Assembly (NCBI GenBank): GCA_008508345.1
Contig: QNGE01001005.1
Span: 96,587-160,586, forward strand
Length of the DNA stretch: 64,000 nt
Reading direction: 5' to 3'
From: Paragonimus westermani
Lineage: Eukaryota; Platyhelminthes; Trematoda; Plagiorchiida; Troglotrematidae
In this document: in pieces, positions 11,990-22,900 of the stretch
How the letters are laid out: each line of letters opens with the position of its first letter
Numbering within the stretch: position 1 is the first letter of the stretch
The notes under the pieces: model-generated
What the model saw: the letters and a program-made list of their open reading frames with translations, nothing else
The model's database searches: none
What the model was told of the DNA's origin: nothing
Program-made: the position numbers and the translations under genes

Positions 11990-12570
11990 TTATTCGGATA
12001 CACCGGTTTTACATGAACTATCGTGCAAAAGGTCCAGTCTGATTATCTGTGTTTCTGTCGAGCGGACTGTTAGTATAATACCATTCACATATGCCAGGTA
12101 GTTCAGTTGGCCACCTGATGTGTTTAGGGCAAAGTCACAATTAAAAGAGGGTGAGAAAGATTCATTCAAGGTCATTATAGGCAATGGGGGAGACGGAAGG
12201 TTTTCTTGACGAACATCTCTTTTTGGGAGAAACTCACAGCTTCCAAAATAGGATTTACGGAGCTCATAAACCGAACGTGGGTGGTTGCTCAGAGTGGTAG
12301 ATGAACCGTGGGCAATGGTTGCTCCTACTAAAAAGCCATGGGATACGTGCTCAAAAGTCATAAATATTTTAGTGCTTGTAAGCAAACAGTCGTGTTGAGT
12401 TGTATGAGAATAACGGAACAAGCCATGGAGGACAGTTGTCATTTGGAATGTTTCATTTCACTGTAGGAGGCCAAACTGCTGCCGACAGAAGGAGGATGAA
12501 GCGGCCAAACGATTAAATAAGACCTTATGAAAGCACTTTGTGACCATCGAACACAGAAATCAGACAGAAG
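11990..12570 (-). pseudogene. R2-like reverse transcriptase domain, catalytic box lost
   Basis: The 12442-11990 stretch stays open for 150 codons; a second frame above it (about 12566-12490) reads SVCSMVTKCFHKVLFNRLA, like the WRPIS...KILARRL start of R2 polymerases. In the long frame, STKIFMTFEHVSH matches the DVSKAFDSVSH motif with the catalytic Asp changed. RDVRQENLPSPPL matches RGVRQGDPLSPLL. GGQLNYLAYVNGIILT matches the INHLAFADDLIL motif, with Asn-Gly (12080-12091) in place of Asp-Asp. Spacing between the motifs is right for the family. Confidence 0.8.
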
Positions 12571-13634
12571 TCAGATGGCGTGGGCTGACTGGATATTTTG
12601 GGTGCAGGTGTTGTACAGTGTTCAGCTGTGGGCGTCGTAATACGTAATACCTCGGGAGGAACCATAGCCATCACTGCCTCAGGAAATGATGGGGAAAGGT
12701 ACTGTGTATACAATACCCAGGATGTAGGATTTCTGGGCTTGCTCCTTGTATGGTAGGCGTGTCCGGACTGCAGCCGGATGCTACTGGTGGTTGATTAAAT
12801 GGATTTGTCTTCATTTAAGGGGTATTAATTAGACGATCTAGTAGGTCCACGCACAGTGAGGTGAGCAGGCCTGGGACCCTGCTAGATGTTACTCGTCGTG
12901 ATTGATGGTTGAACGTCAATACTAATTTCTGCGTGCATAGTTGAATTTCGTCAGAAAAGTTGTCGACTGAAGGAGGCTGACTGACCAATTTCGTGAGAAA
13001 ATCCGGATTTCGTTGTTGATCACTTGAGTTATTGATCGACAGGTTGTGACTCGTGACCGAATTGTCTCTGGGTAAAATAAGGTCCAAGTACCTCAGTTGT
13101 GTCAGTCTTTTTGGTAGGACTGGCTCCGAATTCGGTAGGTTTGATTTTAGCATACGGGGCTGCTTGACATAATGACGATAACTGGAAAGAAGTGTACTCA
13201 AAACGGGACGCTTCTGTGAGATAGGTCTTGCGAGTTGACTGGCTGTAGCCAAATAGGGTGATATCTGACGCAGTATAACACCTGCGGGTGACGCCGGCGC
13301 ACTTTTCGGGATTAAGGGAGACGGCTATCTGTGGGAAACCACGCACTTCTTGGCAAGATGACTTTGTGCTTATAACTGTCAAATTGTAAGATGCGCCAGA
13401 CTGTTGTCCTTATTCTCTGTTGAGAAATTTTCACTACAACGTGCAGTCGCTGTTTAACGCTTGCCGCTGATCGATTTCTCCTGCGATCGGCAGTGGCCGA
13501 ATAGAGGCATTTCGGCATAGACCTAGGAGTGTAGAGGTCATCCGCGTAACGGATTAGTATAGCGTCCTCCAACGGTGACCAACAGAAGTAAGTGGTAGGA
13601 AGGCAGAACAAATGACGTGCATTTTATTCCCCGG

Positions 13635-13712
13635 AATGTTTTTGACGTTCTTGGTGCGTGAAGCCATAGTGAGTGGTAAATTCAACGTGGCACTGAAAGC
13701 ACCGGAATCTGA
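13635..13712 (-). pseudogene. R2-like N-terminal C2H2 zinc finger (relic)
   Basis: Read on the minus strand, FRCFQCHVEFTTHYGFTHQE shows Cys-x2-Cys, then spaced His residues (Thr-His and, just after, Lys-His), the form of the DNA-binding finger at the N-terminus of R2-type proteins. A stop follows shortly. It lies about 1.1 kb upstream of the reverse transcriptase, a suitable distance. Only one finger is visible, so the number in the ancestor is unknown. Confidence 0.55.
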
Positions 13713-13759
13713 AGGCTCTGTGTTATGATGACAGATGACTTGTCTGATTTTGAGCATAT

Positions 13760-16700
13760 GCTGCGTAATACTTAGGTAGGCCTGAACTTGTGCTAACCAC
13801 TCCGTAATATTAAGGGTAAGTGTGGTACGTTGAATGGTTTGGGTTGAGAATTTGCATTGACAGGGGTCAGTGCTTTGTTAATAGTTACCAAACAGCTAAC
13901 GAGGTTGTCATCCGGAGATTCATGGATGGGAGCTGTAGGAGGACAGAAATGCTGGTGCTCCACAGGCTGTTCGTAGGCTCCAATCCACGGCTGTCTATCC
14001 AGTGTTATTATGATGAATTTCTCTGGTTATCGACGCAACAGGAACGTTGTAATATAGCAATTAAATGGACGTGGGAGAGAACTAAGGTACATCAGAGCTA
14101 TGTGCAAATAGATTGTTACTTTACCTAAGAGATGTCGCTGGTGCTGAACAGTACCCGTATGAAACAATGAACGTGTTAAGAATAATGAGTGATTTGGATG
14201 TCTGTGCACAAGAAATGGTGTTTGCATGCAATGGCTCATTCGATTGTGAATAGATCGGTCATCACGTTGTAACAGTATGTCATATACGATGGTACGGATA
14301 TGCCATGCAGCAAGACCTCAAACTTTCAGTGGAAACAAAAAACCAGGCGACAATAAATAGTAAGCTATATCCTCATTTGGTGTTAATAAAAATGATCAGG
14401 GGAATCGTAAACACTCGTACAAAATGACCGAAAACGATGTCCCGGTGTGACAGTTGATAGACAGATTCAGAATAATTCTGATGCAAACAATATACACGAT
14501 ATGAATGATTCACAAGTAGTCCGACAGAACATGGAAAGTGTATTAGAAATGCAGACAAATCGTGAGAGAGGTATTTTAAGTGTGATGGAAGTCACACACA
14601 GACTGGAAAACAATGAAAAAAAGCCCAGGTGTGTATAAGTTTCAAGATAATCCACTTTGGAAATAATGGACAGAATCGAGTAAGAGTTTACCAAACGAGG
14701 AATTTTGTCAGAAGCGTAGCACCGTTATTGCGAAGGAACTCTGTAGTGATTCTTGATCCCCTAGGATACTATTGATAAGATCCTCCGTTTGTTTCACAGA
14801 CTGATGTCAGGTGAGGAAACAGAACGAAATTGACGCGTCCGGATCAGACCTTTTGCAAGTACACGAGACTTTCGTACATTCTGGTCACACATGATTACGC
14901 AAATAATTTTAAACAAGGTGGATCACCTCAAGTGTTTCTCGAGGAACATTCAGTGTTGTTTCACTCACCATGTGGGTTATTCACTCTGTGTTTCATACAC
15001 CGTAAAACAGTTAACTCCTGGAGGGCGGCTTGTCAATCTTCAAAAAGAGAATAGCCGATTTATAGCTTAATTCATACACGTTTGCTGGGGGTTTACTTTT
15101 CAAACGTTTTGCTGAGATACGTCATTTCAATCAATATTTAAGACCGAGTTGAAAAGTCGTGAAGTTCAGCCATATTCACTTGTGAGAAATGCTCATGATG
15201 TCCAATCACAACACTAAGTGACACAGTAAGCATTCCGTTAAATTCAGTCCATAACCCTACTATAAGAAATTCTCTTCAAGTCGAACTTATAAAAAACCTT
15301 TTGATTACTGTAATTTTGTTCATAGATGAAAGGAGATTTGGTTGATAAAAGCTGGACACTGTTCAGGAGAACGAGGACCAGAAGTCAAATTTTTGTCGTG
15401 GCAAAGACATTCGCCACTGACGAATTGTAGTAAGAACGAGACTGAAGCTCTGCACTCTCTTCAAATTGGGACGGCTGGGAGTTCCGGCTGATTGCAAAGT
15501 CCGCGGACTACTATGAGTGATATTTGGTTAATACCACCAGTCTGTACAGTCCTAGGTGTCTACCACTACAAAAAGCATTATGGGGTTTGTGCGACTCAAT
15601 TAACGGATCTGATTATCTCTAAAACTTCATCAAATTATGGATGGATTATAAAAAATATTTCTGGTTTATTCCTGCCCCTACGTCCTGTGTTGAACTGAGT
15701 GTAATCAGTTTGTCTTTTCCATGAACGTTATCCATTTTATAGCAAAAGTGTTTTCTCGTGCTCCGCTGTAATGTTGATGTGAATATCTATAGGCTGATAC
15801 AATGTACACTTTATCTAAAACGAAATTTCATTCGTAATGTTTGATATAGCCACTAACGCGGCTAGAAATTACGTTGTTTCACATCCATTTTTTCACCAAT
15901 GGCATCAATTCTTCTTCAGGACAGACTGGACAGAACGTTTACGCTCAATAACAAATGATTAATTTTTCTCGCGTGTAATTAAACTTAATTTTCCTAGACA
16001 TTTTATGGTCTGGTTTGATGGTGGTGGTGTTGGGTTTTCATTGAAGTTGCATCATTTTTTAAATTATGAGTATGGAAGTTGAACACAGAATAGAGGTGTG
16101 GTATTGAGATTGTCACTAAAACGCTCACCGAACTTAGAACCGAACAGGTCCTGCGTACACACTGCAGGACAAGTTTGCACAGTAAAAGAACGTGCAATAT
16201 ACACCGGTGCGGTTAGGGTTTTTGATACCCGGGCCATAGGATCGCGGATGTTGCGGTCGTCGTGCTACTGTGGCCTGATCAAATGGTAATATACCGGCCC
16301 AGCTAGTCGCGATGGTTTGACAATAGCGGTTTCATCCCAATGTTACATAGATGGCTGACAAACTCCCATATCCATCGATGACCATGATTGAACTACATGA
16401 TAGACGTGAAACACGAGACCATTCAAGTCGGCGCAAATCCATCGAAATCGATATATTGACAGACATGTGCCACAACCTTTGGGACTCGATGACTGGAGTG
16501 TAGAAGACCGACCGCTGGGTCTCGATTTCACCTCCGGAAGTTTCCAGAATGATGCCAATATTTTCACACCATAAAATTGAGATGGCTCAGTTAATACATG
16601 GGTTGAACTGGTCTTTCCTGATTGTATCGTGGACATTCGAACCAACTGATCTGCATGCGCTTCTGCTGTCACACAGTACCAGGTCGATACTGGTTGTGGG

Positions 16701-19429
16701 AGTTACTACCCACGAACACTGCCTTTTCAATCCGGACGGTACGTACCTCATTGCGTACCATCTAGTTTCACCAAAAAACCGCGGATAAAGAGACCGTGGA
16801 AAACAAATCCAGAAAATTTTTACAACCAGTTATGGCTAGGCTTAACACAAGCACGACTCTGCTGATACATCCCATCTGGTGGATTGCGCACGCACGCAAG
16901 CCCATTTTGTAAAAGGGCTTAACAACAATGGATGAATCTCTTGATGAATAAGCTGCATAAACAGCTCATTCGATCTCTAGTCTTAGTCTGTGACATTAAA
17001 CCATGTCAATACAGGTGCTCAACGTCCCATATTCAACATCGCTCAATGTCCCTGGGGAAAGTTGGAGTAGTCAAAATGTGACTCAAAACTGTGTGCACAA
17101 GGAAAGGCTATCAGACGCTGTTTAAGAACTCTGCAGAGATCCCCACGCAACAGACGTAACGAATGCGTTTTCTCGAAATTGTTGCTGAAAGTACGGAAGA
17201 CCTGACTTCGCTTAGGCAGTAATTAACCGTGGTAAACCACATTGCTGTCATGAGACCTTCGGCTTTGAAGGTTAATAAAATATTTCTATCAATATGTCGC
17301 TCTTTGACTTGTGCTCTCAGTCAGGTTTGTCAACAAGCTAAGATTTAAAATCACACAAACCATACAAATTGAACGCATACCAACATACAAGATTCCGGGG
17401 TCCGATCAACCGACCTACTCGCCTCCGGTGTTGCACGGAAAGAAATTGACCAGATTGCTGTGTATCATCCCAGGCCCATGTTGAGTTCATGTCAGGAAAT
17501 TTTATCATAAATTTTCAACCAAAGTGTGGAGTAGTCTCAATCGATGAGCACACAATTTCAGACACCAGTTCACTGCGATACTAGTGTGTGTGGTCTCTTG
17601 TTGTTGCTGCGACTGATTACAGTCAGTCCTAGTTAAGTTCCTACCTGTTACTCTGGTCGCCTTGAGCTTACCGTAACACGGCAAGATACCTGTTTCACCC
17701 TACCAACTATCCAGTATGGAACTTCCAGTTAGGTGCCAACGGAGACAATGTGAAAAGTTCACCTGGGCTACTGTGAACTTAGTGTGATGTACGGAGAACC
17801 AAGCCTGATTTAATGTGAATTTAAGCTGCAAAAAGTGTGGATTAAAGTATTTTGGAAACAATTATCCAACATACTGGCGCGCTATTTGGAGCAGGTTCTG
17901 TTGCATGATAACAAAAACGAAGTTATACACTGAAAGAACAGTTTTCTTCATCAGCACGTTTCATGTTTAAATATCATGGTAGATCCGTTGTTTCCACTCG
18001 AAGATTGTTCATCCACAGTTTTGAGTGTGAAGCAGTATGAGACATTCATGATCTGTCTATTTTATTTCGTCAAAGGTGGGTTGTTTATTCAAATACTAGC
18101 ACGGATTTTTTTCTTAACGAGCGTTCAACTGGAGGACAAAGTCTCCTTTTTTCTCTCGTTTTTTACGACGAAATAAAAGTGCCAGAATTTCCTACGTAAA
18201 CCAAAATTAAAATCCCATGAGAACAGTGACCAGTTCCCTACTTCCAAGGGGGCTCAATTCCTAAACGCAAACTAAGTTGAGCTGAGCATGAAGAAATATT
18301 CAAAGTATGCCAGTCTCAACAGACAGAATAACGACAATGCTCACTGTAACTTTGTGTACACAGACGAAGAAATGTATCGGTCAACAGTTTCATGCTTAAC
18401 TCACAATACCTTCAAGAAATAAATCTTAAACTTACGTATGTTAATCTGTTCACCCAAGTGCTAGGCCCAGTATTCCAAGTCTCGTATTACACTAATGGCA
18501 GCAACACCGCATGATTTACCTCGAGTAGTTCAGAATATGCAGAAAGGTAGTTACTGATCAACCATGTACAACCATGTGTAAATCGTTGCTGAAAAGTGTC
18601 ACGCGTCAGAATTATACGTTTTATACAGATATTCAACGAATTAGAAGATACTACTCCTAAGACAGATAATACAACCCGAATCAAGTTCAAAGTTGCAGAA
18701 GTCATGAGTCTTCATTTCCGGTGACCTCTGTGGCTTCTCCATGTAAGCTAATATGCCGATCGTTTATCACACAATTTTCAGAAAGGGTCAATCTGTCTGA
18801 GAAACGAAATTTTGGACATAACTTGATGCTACCCATCCTATATCTCTGTTCTGGCCATATCTTTTTTTCAGTTGTCTGGGCGATGGGATATCTGGTAATC
18901 TCTGGCGTGTGGACTGGCCTGCCCAATTTTATTCAACCGTATATACATATATATATATATATATAATTATCCGGTTATGGTACGGCGAGAGAAAATCCGT
19001 CCGACGTTTTGACCAACTGATAAAAAAGACTGTGAACTACTTAAGAGGCAACGAAAAAAAACAAAAGAACATCGCACCAAAGAGTGATATGTTGAGATTG
19101 TGCAACTCCACAATTCAGGGTAGATAACTGAACACAAATTATTGGGCACTGGTAGTGGTTCTGTAATACTGAATTCAAAGTGACGTAGGCTCTTTTAGGT
19201 AAGGGCAAAGACAACAAGATAAACGAATATAAAAGGAATTTTAATTTTAAAAGTGAAGTAAGTTTGGGGAAGTCTGGGTATAAACTTACAGTAAGGCGAG
19301 CAAGCTTGTTCTCGGCGGTTCGTCATCAGGCTAAATACAGCACAGTTCTTAATACAGTTATACAAGTGATTCTTCAACAAAGTAAGTAGAGAACGGATGG
19401 TTATTGAGGTCAATCAAATCGTTGTCGAA
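13760..19429. other. stretch without a recognised gene
   Basis: Short open frames only. The pair of overlapping frames at 16343-16788 was examined for retroviral integrase or RNase H similarity and is not convincing. A TA tract lies near 18947-18965. Confidence 0.6.
18947..18965. repeat. AT dinucleotide microsatellite
   Basis: Nine uninterrupted AT units, preceded by ATATAC. No gene nearby. Confidence 0.85.
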
Positions 19430-19930
19430 ATATTGTCAAGTGCCTACTTGATTAATTGGTCTTGTCAGACTGACAAAGTGAGGAGCAGGCGAATACAGTT
19501 CTGAAGTCTGAACAAAACGTTTTTGGGTGTTCATGGTTAGGCGAATTTTAATAGCTTCAACTGTGGACGGAATCCTACGCCTCACCACTCTCGACTGAGT
19601 GACTTTAGCTAGGCCAATTGAGCAGAGTGACAGAGTGATTTGAATCCACCGCGTGGGTGTGTATGGCGCTTTTGAGTGATTTTCTTATTCCACCGGTTAA
19701 CCAAGCCGGGTGGTGTTCACGGATCAGTTCAGCTATATGTATAGTCGTGCGACCGACATAACTAGTTTCACAGAAACAAGTGAATAAGTATACGCAGCAC
19801 GAAGCTACAGAAGCGGCCACTTCACCTTTTAGGCATGGGCACAAAACCGGTTGGGCGTAAAGTGGACGCGTTATTTAGCGACGAAAATTGATCAATCGCT
19901 GTAAACGAGCCTGTTCGCTACACTGTATTT
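19430..19930 (-). mobile_element. Penelope-like element, GIY-YIG endonuclease fragment
   Basis: Penelope-like elements join a reverse transcriptase to a C-terminal GIY-YIG endonuclease. The minus frame 19844-19605 holds CCVYLFTCFCETSYVGRTT, the GIY...YIG pair as VYL and YVG with the following Arg. It continues with REHHPAWL and SAIHTHAVDSNHSV, which match the EH.P.WL and SAI..H....NH landmarks. Just upstream, a frame with stops (EQARLQRLINFRR) fits the linker ahead of the domain. Below 19605 the reading shifts to another frame (RVVRRRIPSTVEAIKIRL), which fits the end of the domain. No reverse transcriptase motif was found beyond 19930, so this looks like a truncated copy. Confidence 0.8.
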
Positions 19931-22900
19931 TTCATGGTTGCACTGGGAATTTCTACGCTATGTAAACAAGTCTTGATGTGCAAACAAACCTAGGCAACGA
20001 TGAAGTTGAGGTTGCAGTTTACTCTGGTACTCCCGTGCCATGTCCATTGTGGAGAAGCTTGAACCGTGTCCACACTTGATTCAACACTAGACGCAAGGGT
20101 AACTGATACCAGTCTGCCAAATTCCCAAATTATAAACGTTTAGCAGCAATAGGCTGAAAAGGGCTTTGCCTACGGGGATAAACGAGGGAAAGGGGGCTAA
20201 CAGTTAGCCCACTAGAAGCAATTGCACCACCTGATTTGCACAGAAAGAATGCTGAGTGCCCACACAAGGTCAGACAGCCGGGGTTAGGTAAACCTATACT
20301 AGGGTTTGAGTTATATGCTAAGTAAATCTCGGGGTACTGAGCTGCGTCACTAACTGAAGTGACTGTCAAGGTTGACTGAGCAGCAGTTAATGTAAGAACA
20401 CTTGAACAGTTGTCCCGCAATAGCAAATAGATTAATTACTGGCGCTAGTCAAGGGGGGGAATCCTTTTGTACGTTATTTTCAGTTGCAGTCGTATGGCCC
20501 TCGAGATAAAATATGGACCAACTCATAGTCAGAGTAATACTTATCTGTAGTCTTCCAAAACTCGGGTGACCTTGGTTAGGAAAGTTTGGACTGGAATACT
20601 GGGACTAGGAATTCTTATTAAGCACGCGATAGGGGCTTGCAATAAATGACCAATACAGTTGCAATGAACTCGAACATTCCCACTCTGATGCATGATATAA
20701 TCATGCAGAACGAAGTAAGTATGTTGGCAAACAATGAGACCGAGCCTCGGTTGGTTGATGCTTGGCTCCTAGTAAACTGAATCTGAGTTGGTAGGTTCCC
20801 GTCCATCTACTACTCTTTCCGTCTTCCTATATCTCCGTTTCACCGTACGAACAATAGTGAGCCACAGGATACCGTCCATCCTAGTGAGGGTTGCGAGTGG
20901 ATGCGCATTGCATCCACTTTGCGTCGTGGCCGAATTGGCTGAAAGGCGCACAGCTGAGTCAACACGTTGGGATGTGCAGGCCATGAGGAAGCGATCCCCA
21001 ACAGTTGGCTCCTTCGTTTAATTCGCAACACGCAAGTCTTGTTCGAAAGTGTGGTGCAAACACTCGAAGGACTTTAAACAGTTGAGGCTACTAAGTTGTA
21101 CGAGTCGAGTTGTACAGTGTAGATAGGTTTGTTTTCGGTGGCCACTGGTTTCGCTTGCTACAACAACGAAATGCAAGGCTGCTGGGATGTGTGAACTAAT
21201 GGCTGCATCAAACCGACTGGACAGTTGGATACCAATAAGCCCACACATACCCAGGTCAGTCAAATTACACGAATTACTGCAAGTTAGCTGACCAAAGACT
21301 AAACACTTCACTGTAGCATGGTGAGCAGTCGGCACAGGCTGTCGACTTCCCTTGTTCCGGGAAGCTACAACACTTTCCGTTTTATTTACGTCTCACACCC
21401 ATAACTTTAAGCCCTACGTCCCCCATTTTTAAGATCGTGCTACACCATGTGAACATTAAAAGAACCAAGACTTCACACTAGTTGAAGCAACCGAAACGGG
21501 TTGTTTTGTCAAGCTTCACTTAAGCGGAATTATTAAAAAACGTCATCGGTGTTCGCTGAAATAAGTCTAACTTTCCCTCGGTGATTAAACTAAACCCCTA
21601 AACTTACACGTCTCCTAAATTCCTTTAAAGAGTAGATCGTTTTACCGACAAGCCTTGAAACGGTCACCACAGAGTCAATAAAGCTACAGTGGATAGCGTA
21701 AAACGGTGAGTGAAGCGGAATCTTTTCATGAAGATAGCAGTTGCCATACATATAAATGCTTCATATAAAAATATTTTGGTTGAGTTTACTGGAATAAGAA
21801 TACAGCTCTAATTCAAAGACCTCCACTCAACTCACAAAGGGACGGCTGAAAATTTGGCCAAGACAGAAAACGGCACGGTTTATTTATTGGTTTAGTGTAT
21901 TCACAACAAGCAAAACTAAAGTCATTTTTAACGTTTGCAGTTTGGCACTGTGCAGTTTTACCAGAGACAGAAGCGGTGAGTTACAAAAGAGGCAGAATGT
22001 CCGCAATTGTTTTGTGACAAATCTAAGAGCCTAGAGCTGCGAATTCCACGGTGTTCTTCTAAGCACTAACAAGCCGTTAACACGATGCGCACGGACAGTA
22101 TTGCCTTGACATGACTTTAACTCCACACATATTCTCCACGTATAACTCAAAACAATCGGCTTACTGTTTTTCGTGTGTCTTACACAGCCTTATTTTTCGT
22201 TTGGTAAATAGATAAGGCAATTATTCTGCGTCCGTCTGATAACGGACTGATAATTATTGGTTGTTATCATTTCAATATAAAAATTCTCTTGCAGTGGAGG
22301 TAATTATGTATGGAGTCCCTATGTTGACAAATGGTAATTTTTATGCAACCTTCCCTTGTTCGCCTGTCACTTCGCTGATGAACTAGAGACAGGAGGTTTT
22401 CGTGTGATATCCCTTACATTGTAGGCCATCTATATATTCCAAACCCATGTCAACGGGAGGAGAGAATCCTCATTCCAGAGGCAGTTCACAAGAGCTCAAA
22501 TGTGGTAATATTTTGTGGATATATTCTTCTGTTGAGTCGATGTAATGTGGAAGCTAATCCCGAATTTCTCGGATTTGTTTGTTAAGTAATTTACGGTGTA
22601 ACAGATTTTCAGAGAAATTGGTTGTTCGTCACTGACTGAAGGAAAGTTAGAATTATAGGTTTTCCTGCTGTTCACATTGAGGTTCTCCAGAGATTCTCTC
22701 ACATGAGTAAAGAGGCCAGTAGTTACTTTAGGACGTCTGCTTTCAACGTCCATTTGTATACTTCTATGTATCCAGCGAGACCTCTTCTTGTGATGATCGG
22801 CACTACGCAGCTTCCAAATCCAACAGGTGTGAGTAATTTTTGTGGAATACTTACGCTTTAGACCTCAGTTCATAGTAAATACACTCGTGAAAGATTTTTC

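Larger units (their letters stand above)
10728..13720 (-). mobile_element. R2-clade non-LTR retrotransposon relic
   Basis: On the minus strand the parts of an R2-type LINE follow in the right order. A C2H2 zinc finger lies at about 13712-13635. Reverse transcriptase motifs run from 12566 to 11990. A LLPTK-type linker and a Cys/His motif are at about 11270-11190. A restriction-like endonuclease core lies at about 11085-10980, and a closing segment ends with a stop at 10728. Elements of this class encode one protein that nicks a target and primes reverse transcription there. The frame is broken by several shifts and stops. The catalytic YADD box reads YVNG, the GVRQGDPLSP motif reads DVRQENLPSP, and the endonuclease KPD reads KPN. 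It is therefore inactive. No 28S rDNA is evident beside it, so it is either not at the classic R2 site or was moved. Confidence 0.8.

Noticed and set aside
13312..13611. RYADDLYTP in a minus frame, like a reverse transcriptase catalytic box
   Set aside because: No other polymerase motif lies in this frame or next to it. It falls between the zinc finger and the true R2-like polymerase at 12.57-11.99 kb, so it is probably an out-of-frame coincidence.
16343..16788. Overlapping open frames considered as LTR-retrotransposon integrase or RNase H
   Set aside because: Only scattered residues agree; no zinc-binding HHCC or DDE pattern could be placed.
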